DNA from: Terrimonas pollutisoli
GTDB taxonomy: Bacteria; Bacteroidota; Bacteroidia; Chitinophagales; Chitinophagaceae
Direction: 5' to 3'
NCBI RefSeq assembly: GCF_029360765.1
Contig: NZ_JARKNA010000001.1
Location: 372,001 to 436,000, forward strand
DNA: 64,000 bases
Shown one piece after another: positions 45,501 to 54,143 of the stretch. Made by a program: the position numbers and the translations under genes. Position 1 is the first letter of the stretch. Every line of letters starts with the position of its first letter. A model generated the notes under the pieces. The model was not told the DNA's origin, did not search any database, and was given only the letters and a program-made list of their open reading frames with translations.

Positions 45501-45893
45501 GCAGTGAAACTGGATGCGTATGAGTTGAGGAGCTGTGTATTTATCAACGATAAGAAAGGTGGTTTTATCAAGCAGGCATTAAGCAATGAAGCGCAGCTGT
45601 CTCCTGTGTATGCAATAGCAGTGGAGGATGTAGACAGAGATGGAATAAAGGATATAGTGATAGGTGGAAACTTTTATGAAAGCAAACCGGAAGTGGGCAT
45701 CTATGATGCCTCGTATGGGGTGCTGCTTAAGGGAGATGGGAAGGGAAACTTTACAGCAATAAAAGGAACAGCAAGCGGATTGCATATACAGGGAGCAGTA
45801 AGAGATGCAGTGTGGTTAAAGGCAGGAAATAAAAAACTGCTGTTGGTTGCTAAGAACAATGCATCATTGCAGGTAATAGATTATTTAAAATAG
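42504..45893 (+). CDS. VCBS/FG-GAP lipoprotein with ASPIC/UnbV domain (paralogue 2)
   Basis: A 1129-residue lipoprotein (SIFVAGCTAKK). Blades with DINNDGLPD, DVNGDGLLD, DYDRDGDLD, DFDNDGFKD and DLDGDGDLD flank an ASPIC/UnbV domain at about residues 531-616 (NRYGLGSKVTVWYNN, NFGLGKCSIIDSVVVEWNDG). The C-terminal propeller has repeated DYDGDGDMD/DEDLY motifs. From about base 43672 to its end it is nearly identical in DNA to the paralogue at 46491, whereas the 5' part is clearly diverged. The linker after ASPIC (VTGYRLPVASNQQS) derives from short tandem DNA repeats. Confidence 0.92.
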   Translation: MKSEQFIFRIVILVFLVGSVSIFVAGCTAKKDPVRLFTKLPGETTGINFINAVSYTEEFNPYTFRNFFNGGGVAIGDINNDGLPDLFFCSNQQSNKLYLNKGNFQFEDITAQSGIVSEGVWSTGVTMADVNGDGLLDIYVCKSGDITSLNRSNELFINQGNLKFVPKAKEYGLDNRGLSTHAAFFDYDRDGDLDCYLLNNSFRSVGNYDLVKDERAYADSLGGNKLYRNDDNRFTDVTSSSGIFSSKIGFGLGVTITDINKDGWQDIYVSNDFFERDYFYLNQQNGHFEEAAEKYIRELSMNSMGADIADINNDGYADIYVTDMFPENEERVKTKTVFENWDKYQANLTSGYYKQFVRNSLQLNQGSIVNKENRKETYFSEISRFANVSATDWSWGALITDFDNDGFKDIFVANGIAKDITDQDYIQYTSGAYNEIKQQILNKEKNVITRLIDLIPSHAIPNYAFANNGDLTFSNKAKEWGLDEPSFSNGSAYGDLDGDGDLDLVVNNVNMPCFVYRNESVQQHPENKYLKLSLQGEGKNRYGLGSKVTVWYNNTLAYQEQMPMRGFESTVDCCLNFGLGKCSIIDSVVVEWNDGKKSVLKNVKPNQHITVKQKEAVLSVTGYRLPVASNQQSATIFTESLTNYGLDFVHTENPFVDFNRDKLTFHMLSTQGPRLAKGDINKDGLEDIYICGAKDQPGVLYQQTKEGRFIKTNESLLAADKGSEDTDALFFDCDGDGDEDLYVCSGGNEFPAKSLELIDRLYINDGKGKLTRSAPVLPSYNFEGSSCVRAADYDGDGDMDLFVGTRVKPMQYGYPCKGYILQNNGKGIFKDVTEQLAPSLIKAGMITDAQWLDYDNDGKMDLAVTGEYMPVRLYHNENGKFKEVTAAAGLEKSNGWWNRLVVADINGDGYADMIGGNHGLNSRFKASETKPVSMYVSDFDENGSTEQVVSCYNGDHAYPMSLRHDLVSVLPYLKKKYLKYEDYKLQGVEDIFTEAQLSKAVKLDAYELRSCVFINDKKGGFIKQALSNEAQLSPVYAIAVEDVDRDGIKDIVIGGNFYESKPEVGIYDASYGVLLKGDGKGNFTAIKGTASGLHIQGAVRDAVWLKAGNKKLLLVAKNNASLQVIDYLK
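43672..45893 (+). repeat. Long direct repeat, copy A (3' part of VCBS-ASPIC gene 2)
   Basis: This 2.2-kb segment aligns with 47637-49874. For 43921-44345 against 47881-48305 the offset is constant at 3960, and whole 60-base lines are identical, with only 0-5 differences per line elsewhere. This suggests recent duplication or gene conversion. Confidence 0.85.
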
Positions 45894-45913
45894 CAAAACA
45901 CGGGTTACTAAAG

Positions 45914-46489
45914 ATGAGTGGATTGAAATATTATTTACTGTTTTTGACGATAGGGCTGTATGCTTGTCAGCATTCAACAATGGATGAATATGATTCACTC
46001 GTCAAAAAAGAATTAAACAGTAATAAAAAAGTAAATGATATTTTTTGGGGAATTAATTTGGGAATGACTAATAAAGATTTTTATGTGCATTGCTGGAATC
46101 TGAATAAAAAAGGGATGTTCAGGGATGGTCCGGGCAATACAAGTGTTTTACATGAATTGGAAAATAAAGAATTGAAACATCCTGCCGAGATGAATTTTTA
46201 CCCGGAGTTTAAAGACGGCAAAATTCATAAGCTATGGACAAAATTCAGGTATAAAGGGTGGATGCCGTGGAATAAAGAACTTGGCTCCGATAAACTCTTA
46301 CCAGATGTAGTGAATCTTTATAAAAAATGGTATCCGGAAGGGAATCATTTTATCACGGTTCGGGATGCTAAGCGGGGAACAACCCATGTAAAAATTGATG
46401 GTAACCGCCAGATCATCATTGGAATATTTGATGACACAGATGTTAAAGTAGAATATACTGACCTGAGTGTGGTGGAAGTAAAAAAATAA
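45914..46489 (+). CDS. Hypothetical lipoprotein between two VCBS-ASPIC paralogues
   Basis: A 191-residue predicted lipoprotein (LTIGLYACQHST). The mature part contains GINLGMTNKDFYVHCWNLN, an aromatic-rich central segment (LWTKFRYKGWMPWNKEL) and a C-terminal beta stretch. The GMTNKDFYVHCW motif resembles small secreted proteins of Bacteroidota with unknown function. It is on the same strand 20 bases after the previous stop and one base before the next ATG, so probably one transcript. No family is recognised. Confidence 0.75.
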   Translation: MSGLKYYLLFLTIGLYACQHSTMDEYDSLVKKELNSNKKVNDIFWGINLGMTNKDFYVHCWNLNKKGMFRDGPGNTSVLHELENKELKHPAEMNFYPEFKDGKIHKLWTKFRYKGWMPWNKELGSDKLLPDVVNLYKKWYPEGNHFITVRDAKRGTTHVKIDGNRQIIIGIFDDTDVKVEYTDLSVVEVKK

Positions 46490-46490
46490 T

Positions 46491-49400
46491 ATGTTTATCA
46501 GAAATTATTGTATAAAAGAAATATCCGGAATTGCCTGTCTGTTCCTGTTATTGCTGTTCTGCTCATGCCGAAATAATTCCGAACCAAAGGTTTTATTTCA
46601 AAAAATGACACCCGAACAAACCAATATTCATTTCAATAATAAACTTTCTTACGACCGGCATTTCAATATATATACTTACCGGAATTTTTATAATGGAGGT
46701 GGTGTTGCTATTGGTGATGTAAATAATGACAGCCTTCCTGATCTGTTCTTTACAGCCAATATGGAATCAAGTAAATTGTTTTTGAACAAAGGCAATTTTC
46801 AGTTTGAAGATGTTACGGAGAAAGCGGGCATAGGAAAAAAAGGAAAATGGTCAACAGGGGTAAGCATGGCAGATGTAAACGGTGATGGCCTTCTCGATAT
46901 TTACGTATGCAACAGTGGCGATATAAAAGGCGATCAACGGGAGAACGAATTATACATCAATAATGGAATAGAAGGAGGCAAAGTAACTTTTACCGAAAAA
47001 GCAAAGGAATATGGGTTAGACGATCGGGGTTTGTCAACGCATGCTGCTTTCTTTGATTACGATAAGGACGGTGATCTGGATATGTTTTTATTGAATAATT
47101 CGTTTAAAGCAATCGGGAGTTTTAATCTTCAGCACAACGAAAGAAATATCCGGGATTCAATAGGCGGGCATAAATTTTTTCGCAATGATGGAAATCACTT
47201 TACCGACATCAGTGAGCAGGCGGGTATATACGGAAGTGTAATTGGTTTTGGTTTAGGTGTTACAGTGGGTGATATCAACCATGACGGCTGGCAGGATATA
47301 TATGTATCCAATGATTTTTTTGAACGGGATTACCTCTATATAAATAACCACGACGGAACATTCAGGGAAACACTTGAAGATGAAATGATGAGTATCAGCA
47401 ACGCATCGATGGGGGCCGACATGGCGGATATAAACAACGATGCACACCCGGATATTTTTGTTACTGAAATGCTTCCTGAAGATGAAACAAGGATCAAAAC
47501 AAATATCACATTTGAGAACTGGGATAAATATCAACTGAATTTGCAGTATGATTATTATCACCAGTTTACCCGCAATATGCTGCAGTTGAACAATGGGGAC
47601 AATAGCTTTAGCGAAATAGGACGTTTTTCAGGAGTAGCTGCCACCGATTGGAGCTGGGGAGCTTTGATAACGGACTTTGATAATGATGGCTTCAAAGACA
47701 TTTTCGTAGCGAATGGCATTTACCAGGATCTCATCAACCAGGATTATATTCAATATATAGCCAACGAAAATTTTTTTAATGAGGTCGTTTCCGGCAAAGC
47801 CGATTACAGTAAGCTGATCGATTTAATTCCTTCGCATGCGATACCTAATTATGCATTTGGAAACAATGGGGATTTAACGTTTAGCAATAAAGCAAAAGAA
47901 TGGGGATTAGCCGAGCCATCATTTTCCAATGGCTCGGCGTATGGAGATCTGGATGGAGATGGTGATCTGGATTTAGTAGTGAACAATGTTAATATGCCTT
48001 GCTTTGTATATCGCAATGAAAGTGTACAGCAGCACCCGGAGAATAAATATTTAAAAGTGTCATTGCAGGGAGAATACAAAAACCGTTATGGTCTTGGCAG
48101 TAAAGTAACGGTATGGTACAACAACACACTGGCTTACCAGGAGCAGATGCCGATGCGTGGTTTTGAATCAACAGTGGACTGTTGCCTGAACTTTGGACTG
48201 GGAAAATGCAGCATCATTGATTCAGTGGTGGTGGAATGGAATGATGGGAAGAAAAGTGTGCTAAAAAATGTAAAGCCCAACCAGCATATAACAGTAAAGC
48301 AAAAAGAAGCAGTGATGCCGGTTACCAGTTACCAGTTACCACTGAGCGACAGTCGAAGTGTAACCGGTAATCATCAACCGACAACTATCTTCACCCAAAG
48401 CCTTACAAACTATGGGCTTGACTTTGTGCATACCGAAAATCCGTTTGTAGATTTTAACCGTGACAAACTCACCTTCCACATGCTGTCCACACAAGGTCCG
48501 CGGCTGGCCAAAGGAGATATTAATAAAGACGGCCTGGAAGATATTTATATCTGCGGTGCTAAAGATCAGGCCGGTGTTTTATACCAGCAAACGGCGGAAG
48601 GCAGATTTATCAAAACCAATGAATCGCTGTTGGCAGCAGATAAAGGAAGTGAAGATACCGATGCATTATTTTTTGATTGCGATGGTGATGGTGATGAAGA
48701 CCTGTATGTATGCAGCGGCGGCAATGAATTTCCGGCCAAATCACTGGAACTGATAGACCGGCTGTATATCAATGATGGCAAAGGGAAACTCACAAGATCA
48801 GCACCGGTACTTCCATCCTACAATTTTGAAGGCTCCTCCTGTGTAAGGGCAGCAGACTATGATGCTGATGGCGATATGGACCTGTTTGTGGGAACAAGAC
48901 TAAAACCGATGCTATATGGTTACCCCTGCAAAGGCTATATACTTCAAAACAATGGCAAAGGGATTTTTAAAGATCTAACCGGCCAGGTAGCACCATCACT
49001 TGTAAAAGCCGGAATGATCACCGATGCGCAGTGGCTGGACTATGATAAAGACGGCAAGATGGATTTGGCGGTGACAGGAGAATACATGCCGGTAAGATTG
49101 TTTCACAATGAAGGAAACAAATTAAAAGAAACAACCGAAATAGCAGGACTTGAAAAAACCAATGGGTGGTGGAACAGGTTGGTAGTAGCCGATATAAACG
49201 GAGATGGATATCCGGACATGATAGGTGGCAATCATGGACTGAACTCAAGGTTTAAAGCCAGTGACACAAAGCCGGTGAGTATGTATGTGAGTGATTTTGA
49301 TGAGAACGGATCGACGGAACAGATAGTCAGTTGTTATAATGGCGATAATGCCTACCCGATGGCCCTAAGACATGATCTGGTATCGGTGCTTCCGTATCTG

Positions 49401-49874
49401 AAGAAAAAATACCTGAAGTATGAAGACTATAAGTTGCAGGGAGTGGAAGATATTTTTACGGAAGCACAGTTAAGCAAGGCCGTGAAGCTGGAGGCATATG
49501 AGCTGCGGAGCTGTGTATTTATCAACGATAGGAAGGGAGGTTTTATCAAGCAGGCATTAAGCAATGAAGCGCAGCTGTCTCCTGTGTATGCAATAGCAGT
49601 AGAGGATGTAGACGGAGATGGAAGAAAAGATATAGTGATGGGCGGCAATTTTTATGAATCCAAACCGGAAGTGGGAATCTATGATGCATCATATGGGGTG
49701 ATGCTGAAAGGCGATGGAAAGGGAAACTTTACAGCAATAAAAGGAACAGAAAGTGGTTTGTACATCCGGGGTGCGGTAAGAGATATAACGCTGACAAAGG
49801 CAAACAACAAAACGTTGCTGCTTGTTGCAAAGAATAATGCGCAGGCAGAAATAAAAGAATTAAAAAAGAATTGA
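46491..49874 (+). CDS. VCBS/FG-GAP lipoprotein with ASPIC/UnbV domain (paralogue 3)
   Basis: A 1127-residue lipoprotein (LLFCSCRNNSE) with the same architecture as the gene at 42504: N-terminal DxNxDG blades, the ASPIC/UnbV domain at about residues 522-607 and the C-terminal propeller. The N-terminal 380 residues differ from paralogue 2, while the remainder is almost identical. The inter-domain linker encodes VTSYQLPLSDSRSVTGNHQ, produced by an inserted repeat element (48319-48367) kept in frame. Confidence 0.92.
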   Translation: MFIRNYCIKEISGIACLFLLLLFCSCRNNSEPKVLFQKMTPEQTNIHFNNKLSYDRHFNIYTYRNFYNGGGVAIGDVNNDSLPDLFFTANMESSKLFLNKGNFQFEDVTEKAGIGKKGKWSTGVSMADVNGDGLLDIYVCNSGDIKGDQRENELYINNGIEGGKVTFTEKAKEYGLDDRGLSTHAAFFDYDKDGDLDMFLLNNSFKAIGSFNLQHNERNIRDSIGGHKFFRNDGNHFTDISEQAGIYGSVIGFGLGVTVGDINHDGWQDIYVSNDFFERDYLYINNHDGTFRETLEDEMMSISNASMGADMADINNDAHPDIFVTEMLPEDETRIKTNITFENWDKYQLNLQYDYYHQFTRNMLQLNNGDNSFSEIGRFSGVAATDWSWGALITDFDNDGFKDIFVANGIYQDLINQDYIQYIANENFFNEVVSGKADYSKLIDLIPSHAIPNYAFGNNGDLTFSNKAKEWGLAEPSFSNGSAYGDLDGDGDLDLVVNNVNMPCFVYRNESVQQHPENKYLKVSLQGEYKNRYGLGSKVTVWYNNTLAYQEQMPMRGFESTVDCCLNFGLGKCSIIDSVVVEWNDGKKSVLKNVKPNQHITVKQKEAVMPVTSYQLPLSDSRSVTGNHQPTTIFTQSLTNYGLDFVHTENPFVDFNRDKLTFHMLSTQGPRLAKGDINKDGLEDIYICGAKDQAGVLYQQTAEGRFIKTNESLLAADKGSEDTDALFFDCDGDGDEDLYVCSGGNEFPAKSLELIDRLYINDGKGKLTRSAPVLPSYNFEGSSCVRAADYDADGDMDLFVGTRLKPMLYGYPCKGYILQNNGKGIFKDLTGQVAPSLVKAGMITDAQWLDYDKDGKMDLAVTGEYMPVRLFHNEGNKLKETTEIAGLEKTNGWWNRLVVADINGDGYPDMIGGNHGLNSRFKASDTKPVSMYVSDFDENGSTEQIVSCYNGDNAYPMALRHDLVSVLPYLKKKYLKYEDYKLQGVEDIFTEAQLSKAVKLEAYELRSCVFINDRKGGFIKQALSNEAQLSPVYAIAVEDVDGDGRKDIVMGGNFYESKPEVGIYDASYGVMLKGDGKGNFTAIKGTESGLYIRGAVRDITLTKANNKTLLLVAKNNAQAEIKELKKN
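47637..49874 (+). repeat. Long direct repeat, copy B (3' part of VCBS-ASPIC gene 3)
   Basis: Counterpart of 43672-45893. The offset between copies changes after the linker repeat (near 48310), showing that the linker expanded after or apart from the homogenised tract. Confidence 0.85.
48319..48367. repeat. Short palindromic repeat element inside a coding sequence
   Basis: Tandem GTTACCA units (about 48320-48340) run into CACTGAGCGACAGTCGAAGTG (48340-48360, an imperfect palindrome), then TAACCGG, the inverse of the starting CCGGTTA. The central motif looks like the dispersed CACTGAGCG...CGAAGTG repeats seen between genes in many Bacteroidota genomes (recalled, not searched). It stays in frame and encodes a linker. 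Confidence 0.6.
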
Positions 49875-49906
49875 ATGATAACTTACCACCAAATAAAGAG
49901 ATAATC

Positions 49907-50611
49907 ATGAAATTTTTACTAACAGCGGGATGCTTTTTTCTTTTTGTGTGTGCCGATGCCCAGGACGACAGTAAAAAGAGCTCTTCTTCGGCTGAGAAAA
50001 AAACAAAGTCATTGTTTAACGGGAAAAATTTAGATGGTTGGTACACTTTCCTGAACAAAAAAGGAAAAAATAATGATGCCGAAAAAATATTCCTCGTTGA
50101 AGATAATATACTGCACATCTCAGGCAAGGAATTCGGGTATATTGCAACAGAAAAAATCTATACAAATTTTCATTTGGTCGCAGAATTTAAATGGGGTGTA
50201 AAAAAATATCCGCCAAGAGATGGCGCTGATGTTAAACGTGACAATGGTATTTGTTTCTATTTCCCGGCAGCCGAAAAAGATACCGTTTGGCCAAAATCAA
50301 TCGAGTGCCAGATACAGGAAGGAGATGTTGGAGATCTATGGCTGATTGACAGTACTACCGTAAAAATTAATGGTGAACGAACAAAACCCAATGATTATAC
50401 AAGAGTATATAAGAAAGAAGATGCCGAAAATCCGACGGGTGAATGGAACCAGGTAGAAATTATCGCCAACAAGGGAAAGGTTACTTATATTGTAAATGGT
50501 AAAGTCGTAAATGAATTTGAAGATCCGAGTGAGCAAAAAGGAAAAATTCTTGTTCAGTCCGAAGGCGCTGAAATTTATTACCGGAAAATAGAAATAGCTG
50601 AGCTTAAGTAA
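49907..50611 (+). CDS. DUF1080 (3-keto-glycoside hydrolase-like) exported protein
   Basis: 234 residues from the ATG at 49907; a TTG at 49871 adds 12 residues in front of a normal signal peptide (MKFLLTAGCFFLFVCADAQD). The mature domain is the DUF1080 jelly-roll. It starts with SLFNGKNLDGWYTF, has the middle motif SIECQIQEGDVGDLW and GEWNQVEIIANKGKVTYIVNG, and ends YYRKIEIAEL. DUF1080 proteins include enzymes acting on 3-keto-glycosides. There are two other copies in this locus. Tight spacing follows the VCBS gene (32 bases) and precedes another (24 bases). Confidence 0.92.
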   Translation: MKFLLTAGCFFLFVCADAQDDSKKSSSSAEKKTKSLFNGKNLDGWYTFLNKKGKNNDAEKIFLVEDNILHISGKEFGYIATEKIYTNFHLVAEFKWGVKKYPPRDGADVKRDNGICFYFPAAEKDTVWPKSIECQIQEGDVGDLWLIDSTTVKINGERTKPNDYTRVYKKEDAENPTGEWNQVEIIANKGKVTYIVNGKVVNEFEDPSEQKGKILVQSEGAEIYYRKIEIAELK

Positions 50612-50635
50612 AAGCCCTGTTGACGTAATTACTAT

Positions 50636-53600
50636 ATGCATTGTTTTTTTAACAAAAGGTTTTCTTTGACGTTGATTGTAACAGGGTTACTTGTTTTTAT
50701 TTCCTGTAATCGTGAAGAGAAGTTTTTTACTGTTTTATCTCCGGATGTAACAGGTATTTATTTTCAGAATACGATCAGTGAAGCCGACAGCTTCAATATA
50801 CTTGACTATCTCTACTTCTATAATGGCGGCGGCGTGTCCGTTGGCGATATTAATAATGATGGTTTAGACGATATTTATTTTACCAGCAACCAAGGCAGCA
50901 ACAAATTATATCTGAATAAGGGCGGTATTCGTTTTGAAGATATTACGGAAAAAGCAGGCGTAGCCGGTAATGGCAATTGGAAAACAGGGGTAACCATGGC
51001 TGATGTGAATGCAGATGGTTGGCTCGACATTTATGTGTGTGAAGTGGGGAAATATAAATCACTACATGGCCGCAATGAACTTTTTATAAATAATCACGAT
51101 GGTACTTTCTCCGAAAGAGCAAAGGAATATGGATTGGACGCAGAAGGGTTTAATACACAAGCTTCCTTTTTTGACTACGATAAGGATGGCGACCTGGATA
51201 TGTTCCTTGTTAATCATTCCGTTCATTCAACGGATACTTATGTTGATACGGCTGCACGCAGAAGAAAAAGTGAAGTGAGTGGTGATAAATTATTCAGGTG
51301 TGATAAGACGGGAGATAAAATTGTATACCGGGAAGTAACAGAACAGGCAGGAATTTATAGCAGCATCATTGGTTATGGCTTAAATGTCGTTATCGCCGAT
51401 TTTAACAATGATAACTGGGACGATATTTATGTAAGTAATGATTTTCATGAAAATGATTATTACTATCTCAATAACAGGAATGGTACTTTTTCAGAAATGA
51501 ATCAAGAAGCTTTTGGACATGAAAGCCGGTTTTCGATGGGAAGTGACGCCGGTGATGTGAACAATGACGGTTGGCTGGATATAGTTACGCTGGATATGCT
51601 GCCTGCGGATGAAAAAATATTAAAATCTTCGGTAAGTGATGATAATCCCGATGTTTATGATTTTAAAATGAGTAAGGGATATCATCACCAGAATGCAAGA
51701 AATTGCCTGCAACTGAATACCGGGGGTGGAAAAAAATTTAGTGACATCGGTTTGTACGCAGGCATAGCAGCTACGGATTGGAGCTGGTCACCACTACTGG
51801 CCGACTTTGATAATGATGGTATAAAAGATCTTTTTGTAACGAACGGAATATTGCGAAGGCCAAACGATCTTGACTTTTTGAAGTTTATTTCCACGGCTGA
51901 TATTGCGGCGCAGATACAAAAAGATAAATCTGCTGATAGATTAGCGATCAGTAAAATGCCGGAAGGCAAGGTCAGTAATTATATTTTTAAAGGTTCACCC
52001 GAATTGAAATTTAATGAGCAAACCCAAAACTGGGGCATTAATAGTCCGGGCTTTTCAAATGGCGCTGCTTACGGCGATCTCGACAATGACGGCGATCTTG
52101 ACCTGGTTGTAAATAATATCAATTCACCGGCAGGTATCTACCGTAACAATTCAAACCAGCAATCTGGGAATCATTACTTGGATATTCAATTGCGGTCCGC
52201 AGGTAATAATACATTGGCATATGGGAGTAAAGTTGTTATTAAAACAAAAGCAGGCATACAACTAAACTATGTAACAGCTACAAGAGGATTCGAAAGCTCA
52301 TCATCTCCTGTATTGCACTTTGGTCTTGGAAAAACCGATAAGGTAGATTCACTTCAGATCACATGGCCGGATGGCAGCCTGCAGACGATGACAAATATCA
52401 AAGGAGGGCAATTGTTAGTCATAGAACAAAAATCGTCGGGAGTAGCCAATAAAATTTTACAACCTGCTGCAGCCAATATCTTTTTTAAAAATGTTACTGA
52501 TTCGATTCAGGTTGACTACAGGCACCGGGAGAATCTTTTTTTTGATTTTAATACCCAACAATTGATACCTCACGGGGTTTCGGCTATGGGACCTAAACTA
52601 GCAGTGGCCGATGTTAATGGCGATGGCTTAGATGATTTCTTTGTGGGCGGTGCTAAAGGACAGACGAGCAAATTATTTCAGCAAACTGTCCAGGGAAAAT
52701 TTATCAGCACCAATGAAAGTTTATTTATTCCCGATTCATTGTGCGAAGATGTAAATGCAGTTTTCTTTGATGCAGATGGTGACGGGGATGAAGATCTGTA
52801 TGTAGTAAGCGGTGGTAATGAAATGGCAGGTAATAACCCGGCTCTGTTAGACAGGCTTTATATTAATAATGGCAAGGGTGGTTTTACAAAAGGCAATCTG
52901 CCTCCGATGTATCAAAACAAATCGGTGGCTATAGCGGCTGATATAGATCATGATGGCGATCTCGATTTATTTGTAGGCGGAAGAGTCGTGACAAATCGTT
53001 ATGGTGAGACGCCGCAATCCTACATTTTAATAAACAATGGAAAAGCTTCCTTTACAGTTGCAGATGAGCGGTTGGCTCCGGGCTTACAAAAGGTCGGTAT
53101 GGTTACCGATGCAGCCTGGACTGACCTGGATAAAGATGGGTGGAAGGATCTCGTAATAGTAGGAGAATGGATGCCCATAGTAGTTTATAAAAATATTGCA
53201 GGCAAGCTGCATAATGCTACCAGCCAACTTGGTTTGCAGGAGGCAACAGGTTTATGGACATCTGTATATGCTTCGGATATAGACAAAGATGGTTATGAAG
53301 ATCTTTTAGTAGGTAATTGGGGAGAGAACTCGAAGCTGCAGGTGAAAAATGGTTTTCCTTTACAGCTATATACCGGTGACCTTGATAAAAACGGTGATAT
53401 GGACCAGTTGATGTCGATTGAGAGAGATGGGCAATATTACTTTTTTTTGGGAAAAGAAGAGATTGAAAGGGTATTTCCCGGCATGATCAAAAAAAAATAC
53501 CTCGATTATAAAACAATGGCCGGTTTAACAGTGGACGAGATACTGGGCGACAAGCTTAACGAAATGTCTAAACTAACGGTGAGTAATCTTTCCTCCGTCC

Positions 53601-53944
53601 TGGTAAAAAACACAGGAGGCGCTCTACAGATGACTAAACTTCCTTTCCCTGTGCAGTGGTCGCCTGTTTTTGCATTTATCACCGGCGACTTCAATAGGGA
53701 TGGCGCTAACGATATTATTACCGCCGGCAATTTTTTTGGCGTATTACCTTTCGAAGGCAGATATGATGCCAGTTACGGTAATCTTTTACTCAATCAATCA
53801 TCTTCATTTATTTCGTTGCCGTCATTGCAATCAGGTTTGCAACTGGACGGGCAGGTGAGGGATATAAAAAGAATTAAGATCCGCGGAAGAGATTTTCTTA
53901 TTATTGCAAGAAATAATGACAGCCTTCTTTTTTACAGTAATTAA
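50636..53944 (+). CDS. VCBS/FG-GAP lipoprotein with ASPIC/UnbV domain (paralogue 4)
   Basis: A 1102-residue lipoprotein (LLVFISCNREEK). Blades with DINNDGLDD, DVNADGWLD, DYDKDGDLD, DFNNDNWDD and DLDNDGDLD; the ASPIC/UnbV domain at about 514-598 (LAYGSKVVIKTKAG, LHFGLGKTDKVDSLQITWPDG); C-terminal propeller with DADGDGDED and DIDHDGDLD; conserved end GRYDASYGNLLL. It is more diverged from paralogues 2 and 3 than they are from each other. Likely at the cell surface. Role not established. Confidence 0.92.
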   Translation: MHCFFNKRFSLTLIVTGLLVFISCNREEKFFTVLSPDVTGIYFQNTISEADSFNILDYLYFYNGGGVSVGDINNDGLDDIYFTSNQGSNKLYLNKGGIRFEDITEKAGVAGNGNWKTGVTMADVNADGWLDIYVCEVGKYKSLHGRNELFINNHDGTFSERAKEYGLDAEGFNTQASFFDYDKDGDLDMFLVNHSVHSTDTYVDTAARRRKSEVSGDKLFRCDKTGDKIVYREVTEQAGIYSSIIGYGLNVVIADFNNDNWDDIYVSNDFHENDYYYLNNRNGTFSEMNQEAFGHESRFSMGSDAGDVNNDGWLDIVTLDMLPADEKILKSSVSDDNPDVYDFKMSKGYHHQNARNCLQLNTGGGKKFSDIGLYAGIAATDWSWSPLLADFDNDGIKDLFVTNGILRRPNDLDFLKFISTADIAAQIQKDKSADRLAISKMPEGKVSNYIFKGSPELKFNEQTQNWGINSPGFSNGAAYGDLDNDGDLDLVVNNINSPAGIYRNNSNQQSGNHYLDIQLRSAGNNTLAYGSKVVIKTKAGIQLNYVTATRGFESSSSPVLHFGLGKTDKVDSLQITWPDGSLQTMTNIKGGQLLVIEQKSSGVANKILQPAAANIFFKNVTDSIQVDYRHRENLFFDFNTQQLIPHGVSAMGPKLAVADVNGDGLDDFFVGGAKGQTSKLFQQTVQGKFISTNESLFIPDSLCEDVNAVFFDADGDGDEDLYVVSGGNEMAGNNPALLDRLYINNGKGGFTKGNLPPMYQNKSVAIAADIDHDGDLDLFVGGRVVTNRYGETPQSYILINNGKASFTVADERLAPGLQKVGMVTDAAWTDLDKDGWKDLVIVGEWMPIVVYKNIAGKLHNATSQLGLQEATGLWTSVYASDIDKDGYEDLLVGNWGENSKLQVKNGFPLQLYTGDLDKNGDMDQLMSIERDGQYYFFLGKEEIERVFPGMIKKKYLDYKTMAGLTVDEILGDKLNEMSKLTVSNLSSVLVKNTGGALQMTKLPFPVQWSPVFAFITGDFNRDGANDIITAGNFFGVLPFEGRYDASYGNLLLNQSSSFISLPSLQSGLQLDGQVRDIKRIKIRGRDFLIIARNNDSLLFYSN

Positions 53945-54143
53945 TCCCCCGGCTCTTCGTAATTTTTTTTGAGACGATTAACCCAAAGAATGATACATAT
54001 GAGAGGAGGTAAAAAAGAAATTTTCCTGACTTTTAACCGATTTTTTCCTTTTTGGGATAGTTGCTTGTGAGGTGAATTTTGAAATACGGGTTTAACGATT
54101 AAGTTGATCTTACACTTTGCACTCCTGGAACAGTTCATACCAA

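Noticed and set aside
30180-53900. Many short tandem-like DNA stretches (GATGGTGATGATG and similar) that could suggest a repeat array
   Set aside because: They encode the DxDxDG calcium loops of the VCBS blades and follow codon frame; not CRISPR or satellite DNA.
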